This document shows, one piece after another, positions 53,209 through 60,940 of a DNA stretch of 64,000 nucleotides. Made by a program: the position numbers and the translations under genes. Below the pieces are notes generated by a model. The model did not search any database, was not told the origin of the DNA, and saw only the letters and a program-made list of their open reading frames with translations. The number at the start of each line of letters is the position of its first letter. The first letter of the stretch is position 1. The stretch is from Hippophae tibetana (Eukaryota > Streptophyta > Magnoliopsida > Rosales > Elaeagnaceae). The DNA lies in contig CM072801.1 in NCBI GenBank assembly GCA_037013495.1, forward strand, positions 82,507,816 to 82,571,815, in the 5' to 3' direction.

Positions 53209-53696
53209 TATATAAAAAAGAGAGAATCAATAAAATGTCAATTTATATCTTTAATAACCTAGTTAATATGAGCAAGCATAATTAATTTAGTTATTATATC
53301 CATAAATACTCCGCTAATATAAATGATAAAAATTTGCATGAACATTTATTGAATCCGTATATATGTTTATTTCTAGATAATTATTTGAATTTGTATCTAT
53401 GTTTATTTTTATGATTTTAGATTATATTTAATTAATCTGTATATATGTTTTATTTTATGTTATTAGATTAGGAACACAAAAACCAAACTATCGTGACAGG
53501 ATGTTTAGGATTTAATTTCGTTTTTAAAAGGTTGATTAATAAGTTAAAAACCACATACATTCCTTCCTTAGATCGACCTTGGGAGTATACTTATCATTTT
53601 CTACGAAATGATTCGTGCACTTGCGAGAGTTTTATAAATATTAAAACCAAAGTATTTGCGGGAATCGGCGATGCCGGTTTTCGTTCATCAAGTTTT

Positions 53697-53714
53697 TGGC
53701 GCCGTTGCCGGGGA
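53697..53714 (+). other. Primer-binding site for tRNA-Asp
   Basis: TGGCGCCGTTGCCGGGGA begins seven bases after the left LTR end. It is complementary to the 3' end of plant tRNA-Asp including its CCA (UCCCCGGCAACGGCGCCA), the primer known for Athila elements. It would start minus-strand DNA synthesis. Confidence 0.93.
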
Positions 53715-53815
53715 CGGAATAGCGTTTTTAAATTATTTATCAAAATTTTAAAAACATTTTTGTGCTGTAAATAATTGTGATATTTTAATAATAATCAAAT
53801 TTCAAAATTCATAAT

Positions 53816-53884
53816 AAAAAAAAATAAAAAATAAAAAAAATAAAAAAAAAATAAAAAATAAAAAATAAAAAAAATAATAATTTT
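53816..53884. repeat. A-rich low-complexity tract in the leader
   Basis: Repeated AAATAAAAAA-type units about 65 bp long, followed by a T run at 53881-53892. It is simple sequence with no sign of function. A similar shorter AAAAAAATAAAAAAT tract lies at about 54179-54206. Confidence 0.85.
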
Positions 53885-54038
53885 TTTTTTTTGTAAAATA
53901 ATTTAGAAATTTGAAATTTGAAGTAAAAAAATTTACCGTTCATAAATAGTAAAAAAAAAAAACCAAAAAAAAACATTACTTGAATTTATACCTAATTAAC
54001 TAAATAACATGAAAAGTAAAAATCTAAGGGAGTTCTGT

Positions 54039-54085
54039 CTAGGAGACTAGTTCTTGAAAGCCTTTGTGCCACTAGTCTTTCCTGG
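54039..54085 (+). other. Leader stem-loop 1
   Basis: CTAGGA (54039-54044) pairs with TCCTGG (54080-54085, one G-U pair). After an unpaired TT at 54078-54079 the stem continues as GACTAGT (54045-54051) with ACTAGTC (54071-54077). The loop is 19 nt. Thirteen pairs in all make it a strong predicted hairpin. It is one of two tandem copies with the same layout. Confidence 0.72.
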
Positions 54086-54099
54086 GAACGTTGCTCTGG

Positions 54100-54148
54100 C
54101 TAGGAGAATGGTATTTAAGGAGCCGTTTGCACCACCATTCTTTCCTGG
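54100..54148 (+). other. Leader stem-loop 2, covarying with stem-loop 1
   Basis: CTAGGA (54100-54105) pairs with TCCTGG (54143-54148), and GAATGGT (54106-54112) pairs with ACCATTC (54134-54140), again with an unpaired TT at 54141-54142. The loop is 21 nt. Compared with stem-loop 1, two inner base pairs differ on both sides (C-G to A-U and A-U to G-C), so pairing is kept while sequence changes. That supports selection for RNA structure. Confidence 0.74.
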
Positions 54149-54325
54149 GAGCACTCTTGGTTAATACTAATTATGTTACAAAAAAAAATAAAAAAATAAA
54201 AAAAAATTTCTTTTTTTTAGGGTTTAACTAGTTTGTTTAGTGTTTTGTATAAAATAACATGTAAATTTTATCTAAATTTTTTTATTTTGTTGACAGGAGT
54301 TTTAAATTTACGTTTACAATAGTCT

Positions 54326-55663
54326 ATGCGTGGTAGGAGATCCTTAGGAAACCCCCTTACACCATATGTAAATAAATTTCATAAATTTAAACAAGTGTCA
54401 ACAAAACTGGATTCTACCCATCAACCTGTTTTTGAGCCAAACATAGAACCAAGTCTTAATCCTTTACTAGAACCAAAAGAAATGGAGGAAAACCAACATA
54501 TTAGGGAAACCACAATGAAAGAGTTTGCAAGACCGGTAATAGGCACGGCAACTGCCGCTATCCAGTTGGGGGAGGCTGCTCGGAATTACGACCTTAAAAA
54601 TATTCATTTTTCTATGCTTCCTTCCTTTTATGGGTTACCTAATGAAGATTCTCTTTCCTTTATGAGAGATTTCTATGCTACGGTCCAAACATTCCCCCTC
54701 GGTATTCTAAACGAGGATCAACTTAGGATGAGATGTTTTCCCTACACTCTAAAGGATAAGGCCAAAGCTTGGTTGATGTCACTTCCCCCAGGTTCTCTGA
54801 TGACATGGGGTAACATTTACAATAAATTCATGGGAAAATTCTATTCCCATCAAAAAACATCAGAGTTGAGAGGAAAGATTGCTACTTTCTCTCAGATGGA
54901 TGGAGAACCATTCCATGAAGCTTGGGATAGGTTCAAGATGTTTCTCACTCAGTGTCCCCATCATAGCTTTCCCCTGCAGTTGCAGAACCAATTCTTTTAC
55001 GATGGACTTACACAACAATGTCAGTTCATTGTCGACAATGCTGCAGGAGGAGCAATAGGAGAAAAGACTGCCTCAGAGACGTATAACCTCTTTGAGATGT
55101 TGGGTGCTAATTCCCAACAGAAAAGCTCCCGAGTGAGAAAAGCTGGAGTTCATGAAATCGACTCCAGTAATGAAGTTCAACAACAACTTGTTCAACTGAC
55201 TAAGCAAGTTGCCCTTCTCGCTACACAAACCAACACCAATAATGATCAATATGGTTTGTATAGCAACATGGGACATGGTACTGAAGCCTGTCCATATCAA
55301 GGAGAAACAACTGGACCTGAACAGGTCAATGTGTTGGGAGCATATCAACAGAGACCAAGGTTTGATCCCAACTCAAATACCTATAATCCTGGGTGGAGAA
55401 GTCATCCAAATTTCTCTTGGAGGCAAAACAACCCTCCTTTCACTCAAGGCTCAAACCAGGCAGGTCAGCAATTCCACCCACCTATTCCAAGAAGCATTCC
55501 CAATAAACCAACCCTGGAGGACAACTTGAATTCTTTTATTCAAGTCTGTAGGGATAATCAATCTAAAACCAATCAACGGTTGGACTCTGTGGAAGCTTCT
55601 ATCAAAAAGGTGGAAGTTCAAGTTGAACAGTTAGTTGAACATTTGCAAAAAGGCAAAGACTAA
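54326..55663 (+). CDS. gag: First gag gene of the Athila-type element
   Basis: A 445-residue frame with the plant retrotransposon gag core at about residues 75-250: AARNYDLKNIHFSMLPSFYG, then MRCFPYTLKDKAKAWL from residue 135, then FMGKFYSHQKT, FPLQLQNQFFYDGLTQQ and VDNAAGGAIGEKT. Gag proteins of this family form the virus-like particle that encloses the element's RNA. The region near the C-terminus (PTLEDNLNSFIQ, then a stretch with heptad-like spacing) is probably a coiled coil. The N-terminal 70 residues have no counterpart in the second gag. Over about 205 aligned core residues it is roughly 70% identical to that second gag by hand count. The start chosen is the first ATG after the leader stem-loops; its context is weak. 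This is part of a broken element. Confidence 0.88.
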   Translation: MRGRRSLGNPLTPYVNKFHKFKQVSTKLDSTHQPVFEPNIEPSLNPLLEPKEMEENQHIRETTMKEFARPVIGTATAAIQLGEAARNYDLKNIHFSMLPSFYGLPNEDSLSFMRDFYATVQTFPLGILNEDQLRMRCFPYTLKDKAKAWLMSLPPGSLMTWGNIYNKFMGKFYSHQKTSELRGKIATFSQMDGEPFHEAWDRFKMFLTQCPHHSFPLQLQNQFFYDGLTQQCQFIVDNAAGGAIGEKTASETYNLFEMLGANSQQKSSRVRKAGVHEIDSSNEVQQQLVQLTKQVALLATQTNTNNDQYGLYSNMGHGTEACPYQGETTGPEQVNVLGAYQQRPRFDPNSNTYNPGWRSHPNFSWRQNNPPFTQGSNQAGQQFHPPIPRSIPNKPTLEDNLNSFIQVCRDNQSKTNQRLDSVEASIKKVEVQVEQLVEHLQKGKD

Positions 55664-55860
55664 TTCAATGAAGAGGAGACATTGAGTTTTTCATTCTGCA
55701 ATCTCCAAGCAACGTCTTACTAGAAGACGCTAAATTTTAGTCCTGTATGGGAGGTCACCCATTATTGTATTTTCCTTTGTTTTAGTTTGCGTGTAATAAA
55801 AATTCAGATGAAATAAAATTCGTTTGTTTCAAAAATTCTGTCCATTCGCTTAAATTTAAA

Positions 55861-55894
<34 letters not shown>

Positions 55895-56021
55895 TATATT
55901 AGGTTCCTTGCACTTTTTGCTTTTACGTTTTATCAAGTTATACATATTTCTTAGAGATATCTACTAAAAGCAAAATGTTGATACACAATAGGAGGAGGAT
56001 CATTTTCAACTACAAACAACC
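55664..56021 (+). other. Spacer between the two gag frames, with A21 and (TA)10
   Basis: These 358 bp carry no gene that I can support. They hold an early stretch with GGGAGGTCACCCATT, a TTTAGTTTGCGTGTAATAAAAATT segment, a run of 21 A's at 55858-55878, and about ten TA units at 55879-55898. The GGGAGG-CACCCA text resembles sequence I associate with the region after coding frames in Athila relatives; that is recollection, not a search. The A-run and TA-run are likely to vary in length. Confidence 0.7.
55858..55898. repeat. A21 tract followed by (TA)10 microsatellite
   Basis: Twenty-one consecutive A's are followed by ten TA units in the spacer between the two gag frames. It is a simple repeat, prone to length change and to sequencing error. 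Confidence 0.9.
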
Positions 56022-59000
56022 ATGGGAGATGCTGAAGATAGGCGGAAAAAGATGAAAGAATATACAATGCCAATCATTGGCAATATAACTTCCGGTATCC
56101 AATTACAAGAGGCTGCAAGGAATTATGAATTGAAAAAGATTCATTATTCTTTGTTGCCTTCCTTTTACGGTATCCCTAATGAAGACCCTTTGCATTTCAT
56201 TCGAGAATTCTATGCTATTGTCCAAACCTTTCCACTACATGCAATTAATGAAGATCAACTTAGGATGAGGTGTTTTCCTTACACTCTCAAAGATAAAGCT
56301 TGGTCATGGTTCATTACTCTACAGTCAGGTTCTCTTAAAACTTGGGAGGCAGTCTATGAAATTTTTATGGGTAGGTTCTATTCCCATCAAAAGACTGTTG
56401 ATCTAAGAACAAAGATAGCAACATTTTCTCAAATGAATGAAGAGCCCTTTCATGAAACTTGGGAACGATTCAAACTCCTTTTCATTCAATGTCAAAATCA
56501 TAGCTTTCCCTTACAGCTACAAAACCAATTCTTTTATGATGGATTGACACTACAGAGTCAATACATGGTTGATAATGCTGCTGGAGGTGCTGTAGGAGAA
56601 AAGACCGCAGAGGAAACCTATAATCTTTATGAGCTGTTGGGTTCTAATTCCCAACAAAGAGGTGGTAGAAGGAAAGCAAAGGTCAATGAAGTCGGCTCTG
56701 ATAATGAGATAACCTTGCAACTTGCTGAATTGACTAAACAAGTGAAATTCCTCACTTCCCACCAAATTTCAAATCAAGAGGTATGTGAAGTGTGTTGTTC
56801 AATTGGGCATGGTACTCATAATTGTTCAAATACTTGTGATTCTAGTGTCGATGCCATAGAGGAAGTTCAATCTTTTCAAAGATATCATCCAAACACCTAT
56901 AATCACCCAGCCTACACCCAATATCCAACACTAAGGTCAGATAACAACCACCCTTACCCACCAAGCCAATCTTTTAAGCCAACCTTAGAAGATAGCTTGA
57001 ATGCTTTTATTCAAGTTAGTCGTGACAACCAATTGATGACTAATCAAAGGTTGAACACCATGGAGGCTTCGGTTAAAAGGATTGAATCTAAAGTTGGGCA
57101 ACTGGCTGAACAAATGCAAAAGAAAGAACCAGGAAAGTTGCCCAGTCAACCAGAACAAGCAAAGGATGTTAGAACCCTTCGAAGTGGTAAGGTAGTCAAT
57201 ACTAGTTTACCTGAAATCTCCAACAATCTACCTTGTAGTTCAGGTAACAAAGAAGGCGATACTCTAATCTCGCAAAAAGGAGAAACAAGTGTTAAACTTA
57301 ACAAGCCTTCTGAAAAACTCATTGGGGGGTCATCTGACACCCCCAAAATTCAAAAGACAACAGAACCACACCAGATACAAGTACCTTTTCCCCACCGGTT
57401 GAAAGAATCCAAACAAGATAAGCAATTCACTGATCTTTTTAATATGCTCTCTAAAGTAAATATCAATTTACCATTATTAGAAGTGATCATGAATGTGCCC
57501 TCATATGCCAAATTTTTCAAAGAGTTGAACACTAAGAAAAGGAGGTATGAACTGAATGAACGAGTAGTAGTATCAGAAATTTCTAGCGCTGTACTTCAGC
57601 ACAAACTACCCCCTAAGTTGAAAGACCCTGGAAGTTTTATTATAAACATAACTATGGGGGATAGGAAGGTTGCTAAAGCAATGCTTGATTTAGGTGCTAG
57701 TATAAATTTGATGCCCTACTCTATATTCTTACAACTCAATCTAGGGGATTTAAAACCCACAACTATGTCCCTTCAACTTGCAGATAGATCTCTTAAATAT
57801 CCAGAGGGAATAGTTGAGGATGTTTTGGTACAGGTAGACAAACTGATAATACCTGTTGACTTTGTGGTTCTGGATATGCAAGAAAATCCAGCATTGGACA
57901 GAGAGCACACAATATTGCTTGGTAGACCATTTATGGCAACTACTAAAACTATTATTGATGTCCAAGATGGAAATTTGACAATGACAGTCTTAGGAGAGAC
58001 TGTTCATTTTAAAGTTTTTGATTCTTCACCTTTCCCTTCTATTTCTGCCATCGATGAAATATTCGATGTTGATCCTTTGGATAATCTTGTCCAAAACACC
58101 TTTTTCCGAACCAGAATAGAAGACAAGCTTGAAACCGTTCTTACACTTGAAAAGGTTGAAGAAGATGTAGATGAGGAAATAAAGGGGTACCTTGAACAAC
58201 TAGACAATAATGAAGTGATGACAAAATCTAGTACACTTTTAAATCTACCCAGTTCTTCATCTATTAAAGAGGCCAATCCACCTGAACTTGAACTCAAAGA
58301 CTTACCTGAGCACTTAAAATATGTGTTTTTGGGAGAAGGGGAAACTTATCCAGTGATAATTTCTTCAACCTTGACCAAACCACAAGAAAAGGAACTCATC
58401 AAAGTGCTTAAACAGTTTAAGAAATCTATAGGTTGGAGTATAGGGGATATAAGAGGCATTAGTCCAACAATGTGTATGCACAAGATCAACTTGGAGGACG
58501 GTGCTAAACCTGTACGAGAGGCCCAAAGAAGACTAAACCCAAACATGCAAGAGGTAGTTAAGAAGGAAATTCTTAAATTATTAGAAGAAGGGATTATCTA
58601 CCCTATTGCAGATAGTAAGTGGGTTAGTCCAGTGCATGTGGTACCAAAGAAATCTGGGATAACAGTTGTTAAGAATGACAAAAGTGAATTAGTGCCCACT
58701 AGAATAATCACTGGATGGAGAATGTGTATAGATTTTAGGAAACTAAATTTATATACGAAAAAGGATCACTTTCCTCTTCCATTCATTGATCAAATGTTGG
58801 AAAGATTAGCTGGGCACGAATTTTACTGTTTTTTGGATGGACTGTCTGGATATTATCAAGTACCCATAGCACCAGAAGATCAGGAAAAGACCACATTTAC
58901 ATGTCCTTTTGGGACATTTGCTTTTCGCAGAATGCCATTTGGGTTATGCAATGCCCCTGCCACGTTCCAGAGATGCATGATATCCATTTTCTCGGACATG

Positions 59001-60173
59001 GTGGAAAAATTCATTGAGATTTTCATGGACGATTTCTCTGTCTTTGGGAACTCATTTGATGATTGCTTACATAAATTGACTTTGGTTTTAGAAAGATGCA
59101 TTGAATGCAATCTAACCCTTAGTTGGGAGAAAAGTCATTTTATGGTTCAACAAGGGATAGTTTTAGGACATATAATTTCAAACAAGGGTATTGAAGTTGA
59201 TAAGGCAAAAGTTGAATTGATATCCAAACTACCTCCCCCTACATCTGTGAAGGGGATAAGAAGCTTCTTGGGACATGCAGGATTCTACAGACGATTTATT
59301 AAAGATTTCTCTAAAATAAGTCGTCCATTATGTAACTTGCTATCCAAAGATGCTGATTTTGATTTCAACAATGACTGCCTTACCTCCTTTAATACCTTGA
59401 AAGATAAACTCACATCTACCCCTGTTATAATGGCACCAAACTGGTCTTTACCCTTTGAAATAATGTGTGACGCTTCTGATTATGCAATAGGAGCAGTCCT
59501 GGGACAAAGAGTGGAAAAGCGTTTACATGTCATCTACTATGCTAGCAAAACACTCAATGATGCCCAGATGAATTACACCACCACTGAAAAGGAATTCTTG
59601 GCTATAGTATTCTCTTTAGACAAATTTCGGTCTTATTTAGTAGGATCTAAAGTGATTGTGCATTCTGATCATGCTGCTTTAAGATACCTATTAAGTAAAC
59701 CAAATGCCAAGCCAAGGTTAATCAGGTGGGTCTTACTCTTACAAGAATTTGACCTAGAAATCAAGGATAAGAAAGGCAGTGAAAACTTAGTAGCTGACCA
59801 TTTGTCTAGGTTGATTTCTGACTTTAATTCTCTTAAAGATGAGAGTAATGACGATATAGTTGAAACCTTTCCTGATGAACAGTTATTTTTCATAGGTCCG
59901 AACCCATGGTACGCTGATATTGTAAACTATCTTGCCACTGGTGTTTTGCGACCTAACACTTCATATCAGGAGAAGAAAAGGTTTTTTAAAACTATTAAGG
60001 ACTATTTCTGGGATGACCCTTATTTATACAAGATTGGTCAAGATCAAGTCATCCGGAGATGTGTACCTGAAGAAGAACATAAGAGCATTCTGACTTTTTG
60101 TCATGAACTTCATTGTGGGGGTCATTTTGGAGGAGAAAAGACAGCCCGTAAGATATTTCAAAAGTTTTTATAA
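56022..60173 (+). CDS. gag-pol: Second gag fused to protease, reverse transcriptase and RNase H
   Basis: A single open frame of 1,383 residues. Order: gag core (about residues 20-225, MRCFPYTLKDKA from 82); CCHC zinc knuckle CEVCCSIGHGTHNC at 255-268; coiled-coil-like segment near 340-370; aspartic protease with DLGAS at 556-560 and flap text LLGRPF; reverse transcriptase from about 815, with the FMDD catalytic motif at 1001-1004; RNase H with MCDAS (D at 1150), TEKEF, HSDHAAL and ADHLSRL near 1259; then the zinc-binding start of integrase (from about H1353). The integrase catalytic core is not present. Athila affinity rests on DLGASINLMP and PVDFVVLDM. The ATG at 56022 lies in a good plant context (AACAACCATGGGA). 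Gag and pol share one frame, so a single polyprotein cut by the protease is expected. The element it belongs to is broken. Confidence 0.93.
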   Translation: MGDAEDRRKKMKEYTMPIIGNITSGIQLQEAARNYELKKIHYSLLPSFYGIPNEDPLHFIREFYAIVQTFPLHAINEDQLRMRCFPYTLKDKAWSWFITLQSGSLKTWEAVYEIFMGRFYSHQKTVDLRTKIATFSQMNEEPFHETWERFKLLFIQCQNHSFPLQLQNQFFYDGLTLQSQYMVDNAAGGAVGEKTAEETYNLYELLGSNSQQRGGRRKAKVNEVGSDNEITLQLAELTKQVKFLTSHQISNQEVCEVCCSIGHGTHNCSNTCDSSVDAIEEVQSFQRYHPNTYNHPAYTQYPTLRSDNNHPYPPSQSFKPTLEDSLNAFIQVSRDNQLMTNQRLNTMEASVKRIESKVGQLAEQMQKKEPGKLPSQPEQAKDVRTLRSGKVVNTSLPEISNNLPCSSGNKEGDTLISQKGETSVKLNKPSEKLIGGSSDTPKIQKTTEPHQIQVPFPHRLKESKQDKQFTDLFNMLSKVNINLPLLEVIMNVPSYAKFFKELNTKKRRYELNERVVVSEISSAVLQHKLPPKLKDPGSFIINITMGDRKVAKAMLDLGASINLMPYSIFLQLNLGDLKPTTMSLQLADRSLKYPEGIVEDVLVQVDKLIIPVDFVVLDMQENPALDREHTILLGRPFMATTKTIIDVQDGNLTMTVLGETVHFKVFDSSPFPSISAIDEIFDVDPLDNLVQNTFFRTRIEDKLETVLTLEKVEEDVDEEIKGYLEQLDNNEVMTKSSTLLNLPSSSSIKEANPPELELKDLPEHLKYVFLGEGETYPVIISSTLTKPQEKELIKVLKQFKKSIGWSIGDIRGISPTMCMHKINLEDGAKPVREAQRRLNPNMQEVVKKEILKLLEEGIIYPIADSKWVSPVHVVPKKSGITVVKNDKSELVPTRIITGWRMCIDFRKLNLYTKKDHFPLPFIDQMLERLAGHEFYCFLDGLSGYYQVPIAPEDQEKTTFTCPFGTFAFRRMPFGLCNAPATFQRCMISIFSDMVEKFIEIFMDDFSVFGNSFDDCLHKLTLVLERCIECNLTLSWEKSHFMVQQGIVLGHIISNKGIEVDKAKVELISKLPPPTSVKGIRSFLGHAGFYRRFIKDFSKISRPLCNLLSKDADFDFNNDCLTSFNTLKDKLTSTPVIMAPNWSLPFEIMCDASDYAIGAVLGQRVEKRLHVIYYASKTLNDAQMNYTTTEKEFLAIVFSLDKFRSYLVGSKVIVHSDHAALRYLLSKPNAKPRLIRWVLLLQEFDLEIKDKKGSENLVADHLSRLISDFNSLKDESNDDIVETFPDEQLFFIGPNPWYADIVNYLATGVLRPNTSYQEKKRFFKTIKDYFWDDPYLYKIGQDQVIRRCVPEEEHKSILTFCHELHCGGHFGGEKTARKIFQKFL

Positions 60174-60935
60174 GAATTATTATGAGAAAATGTATTGACA
60201 ACATGTTTTCAATAGTGGTTTTAAAACTTGAAAGTTAGTACTCGGATAATTAAATTCTTAGGTTTAATTTGGACACCTTGAATAAAGTTTAAACTGTCTA
60301 ACCCCACCAAAGGTGGCATTTAAATGGTTCATTTTCAATCTCTTAGAAAAAGGAATTAATTTAATTAAGCATATTAGTTATCAACCCCACCCATAGGTGT
60401 TAATTGATTTGTTTAGTTAACAAAGAATATCTAACCCCACCAAAGGTGGTATTTATATAAAAAAGAGAGAATCAATAAAATGTCAATTTATATCTTTAAT
60501 AACCTAGTTAATATGAGCAAGCATAATTAATTTAGTTATTATATCCATAAATACTCCGCTAATATAAATGATAAAAATTTGCATGAACATTTATTGAATC
60601 CGTATATATGTTTATTTCTAGATAATTATTTGAATTTGTATCTATGTTTATTTTTATGATTTTAGATTATATTTAATTAATCTGTATATATGTTTTATTT
60701 TATGTTATTAGATTAGGAACACAAAAACCAAACTATCGTGACAGGATGTTTAGGATTTAATTTCGTTTTTAAAAGGTTGATTAATAAGTTAAAAACCACA
60801 TACATTCCTTCCTTAGATCGACCTTGGGAGTATACTTATCATTTTCTACGAAATGATTCGTGCACTTGCGAGAGTTTTATAAATATTAAAACCAAAGTAT
60901 TTGCGGGAATCGGCGATGCCGGTTTTCGTTCATCA
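60154..60935 (+). repeat. Right LTR, partial
   Basis: About 780 bp match the last part of the left LTR at a constant offset of 7,245 bp, with no mismatch or indel that I can see. It ends in TCATCA next to the CAAAG target duplication. Only the 3' portion of the LTR is represented, so the TATA box and GC-rich island occur only on the left. Confidence 0.93.
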
Positions 60936-60940
60936 CAAAG
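60936..60940. repeat. Right target-site duplication CAAAG
   Basis: This is the partner of the CAAAG at 51644-51648. It lies directly after the terminal TCATCA of the right LTR and continues into normal satellite sequence. Confidence 0.96.

Larger units (their letters stand above)
51649..53690 (+). repeat. Left LTR (2,042 bp)
   Basis: The LTR begins TGATGA and ends TCATCA, a 6-bp inverted pair at the termini. It contains an AT-rich start, a GC-rich island, TGACGTCA motifs, a TATA box at 52279, a pyrimidine-rich tract and an AT-rich latter half with three short hairpin repeats. The end is fixed by the identical end of the right LTR and by the primer site seven bases downstream. A length of about 2 kb is usual for Athila LTRs. 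Exact borders of U3, R and U5 cannot be set without transcript data. Confidence 0.95.
53691..54325 (+). other. Untranslated leader of the retroelement
   Basis: This stretch lies between the left LTR and the first gag start. It holds the primer site, a low-complexity run of A-rich AAATAAAAAAAT units at about 53816-53884, an AT-rich segment, and a pair of stem-loops at 54039-54148. I see no convincing reading frame. Leader regions of retroelements often carry packaging and dimerization signals, and the stem-loops are the only candidates visible. Confidence 0.8.
51649..60935 (+). mobile_element. Athila-type Ty3/gypsy LTR retrotransposon, broken, inserted in the satellite
   Basis: The element is bounded by TGATGA and TCATCA ends and a 5-bp target duplication. 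Parts in order: left LTR, tRNA-Asp primer site, AT-rich leader with two stem-loops, a first gag frame, a second gag fused to protease, reverse transcriptase and RNase H, and a partial right LTR. The primer site and the protease text DLGASINLMP point to the Athila lineage. The element is not whole: the integrase core, any envelope-like region, the polypurine tract and part of the right LTR are not present, consistent with about one large loss. The LTR stretches present at both ends, about 780 bp, align without any difference that I can see, so the insertion is probably young. Athila elements are known to insert into centromeric satellites in Arabidopsis, and this may be a similar case. Confidence 0.95.

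Noticed and set aside
53493-53774. 93-residue frame crossing the left LTR end (and its 75-residue counterpart at 60738-60965)
   Set aside because: The frame crosses the LTR end and primer site in one place and runs into satellite in the other, so it is not a conserved gene.
55073-59893. Short antisense and alternative-frame open readings within gag and pol
   Set aside because: All lie within the strong gag and gag-pol frames in other frames. None shows a known domain.
51649-60935. A whole, self-sufficient retrotransposon
   Set aside because: The integrase core, any envelope-like region, polypurine tract and part of the right LTR are not present.
51649-60935. Assignment to the CRM (chromovirus) or Ogre/Tat lineages
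   Set aside because: No chromodomain-bearing integrase is visible, and the tRNA-Asp primer site together with DLGASINLMP in the protease fits Athila better.
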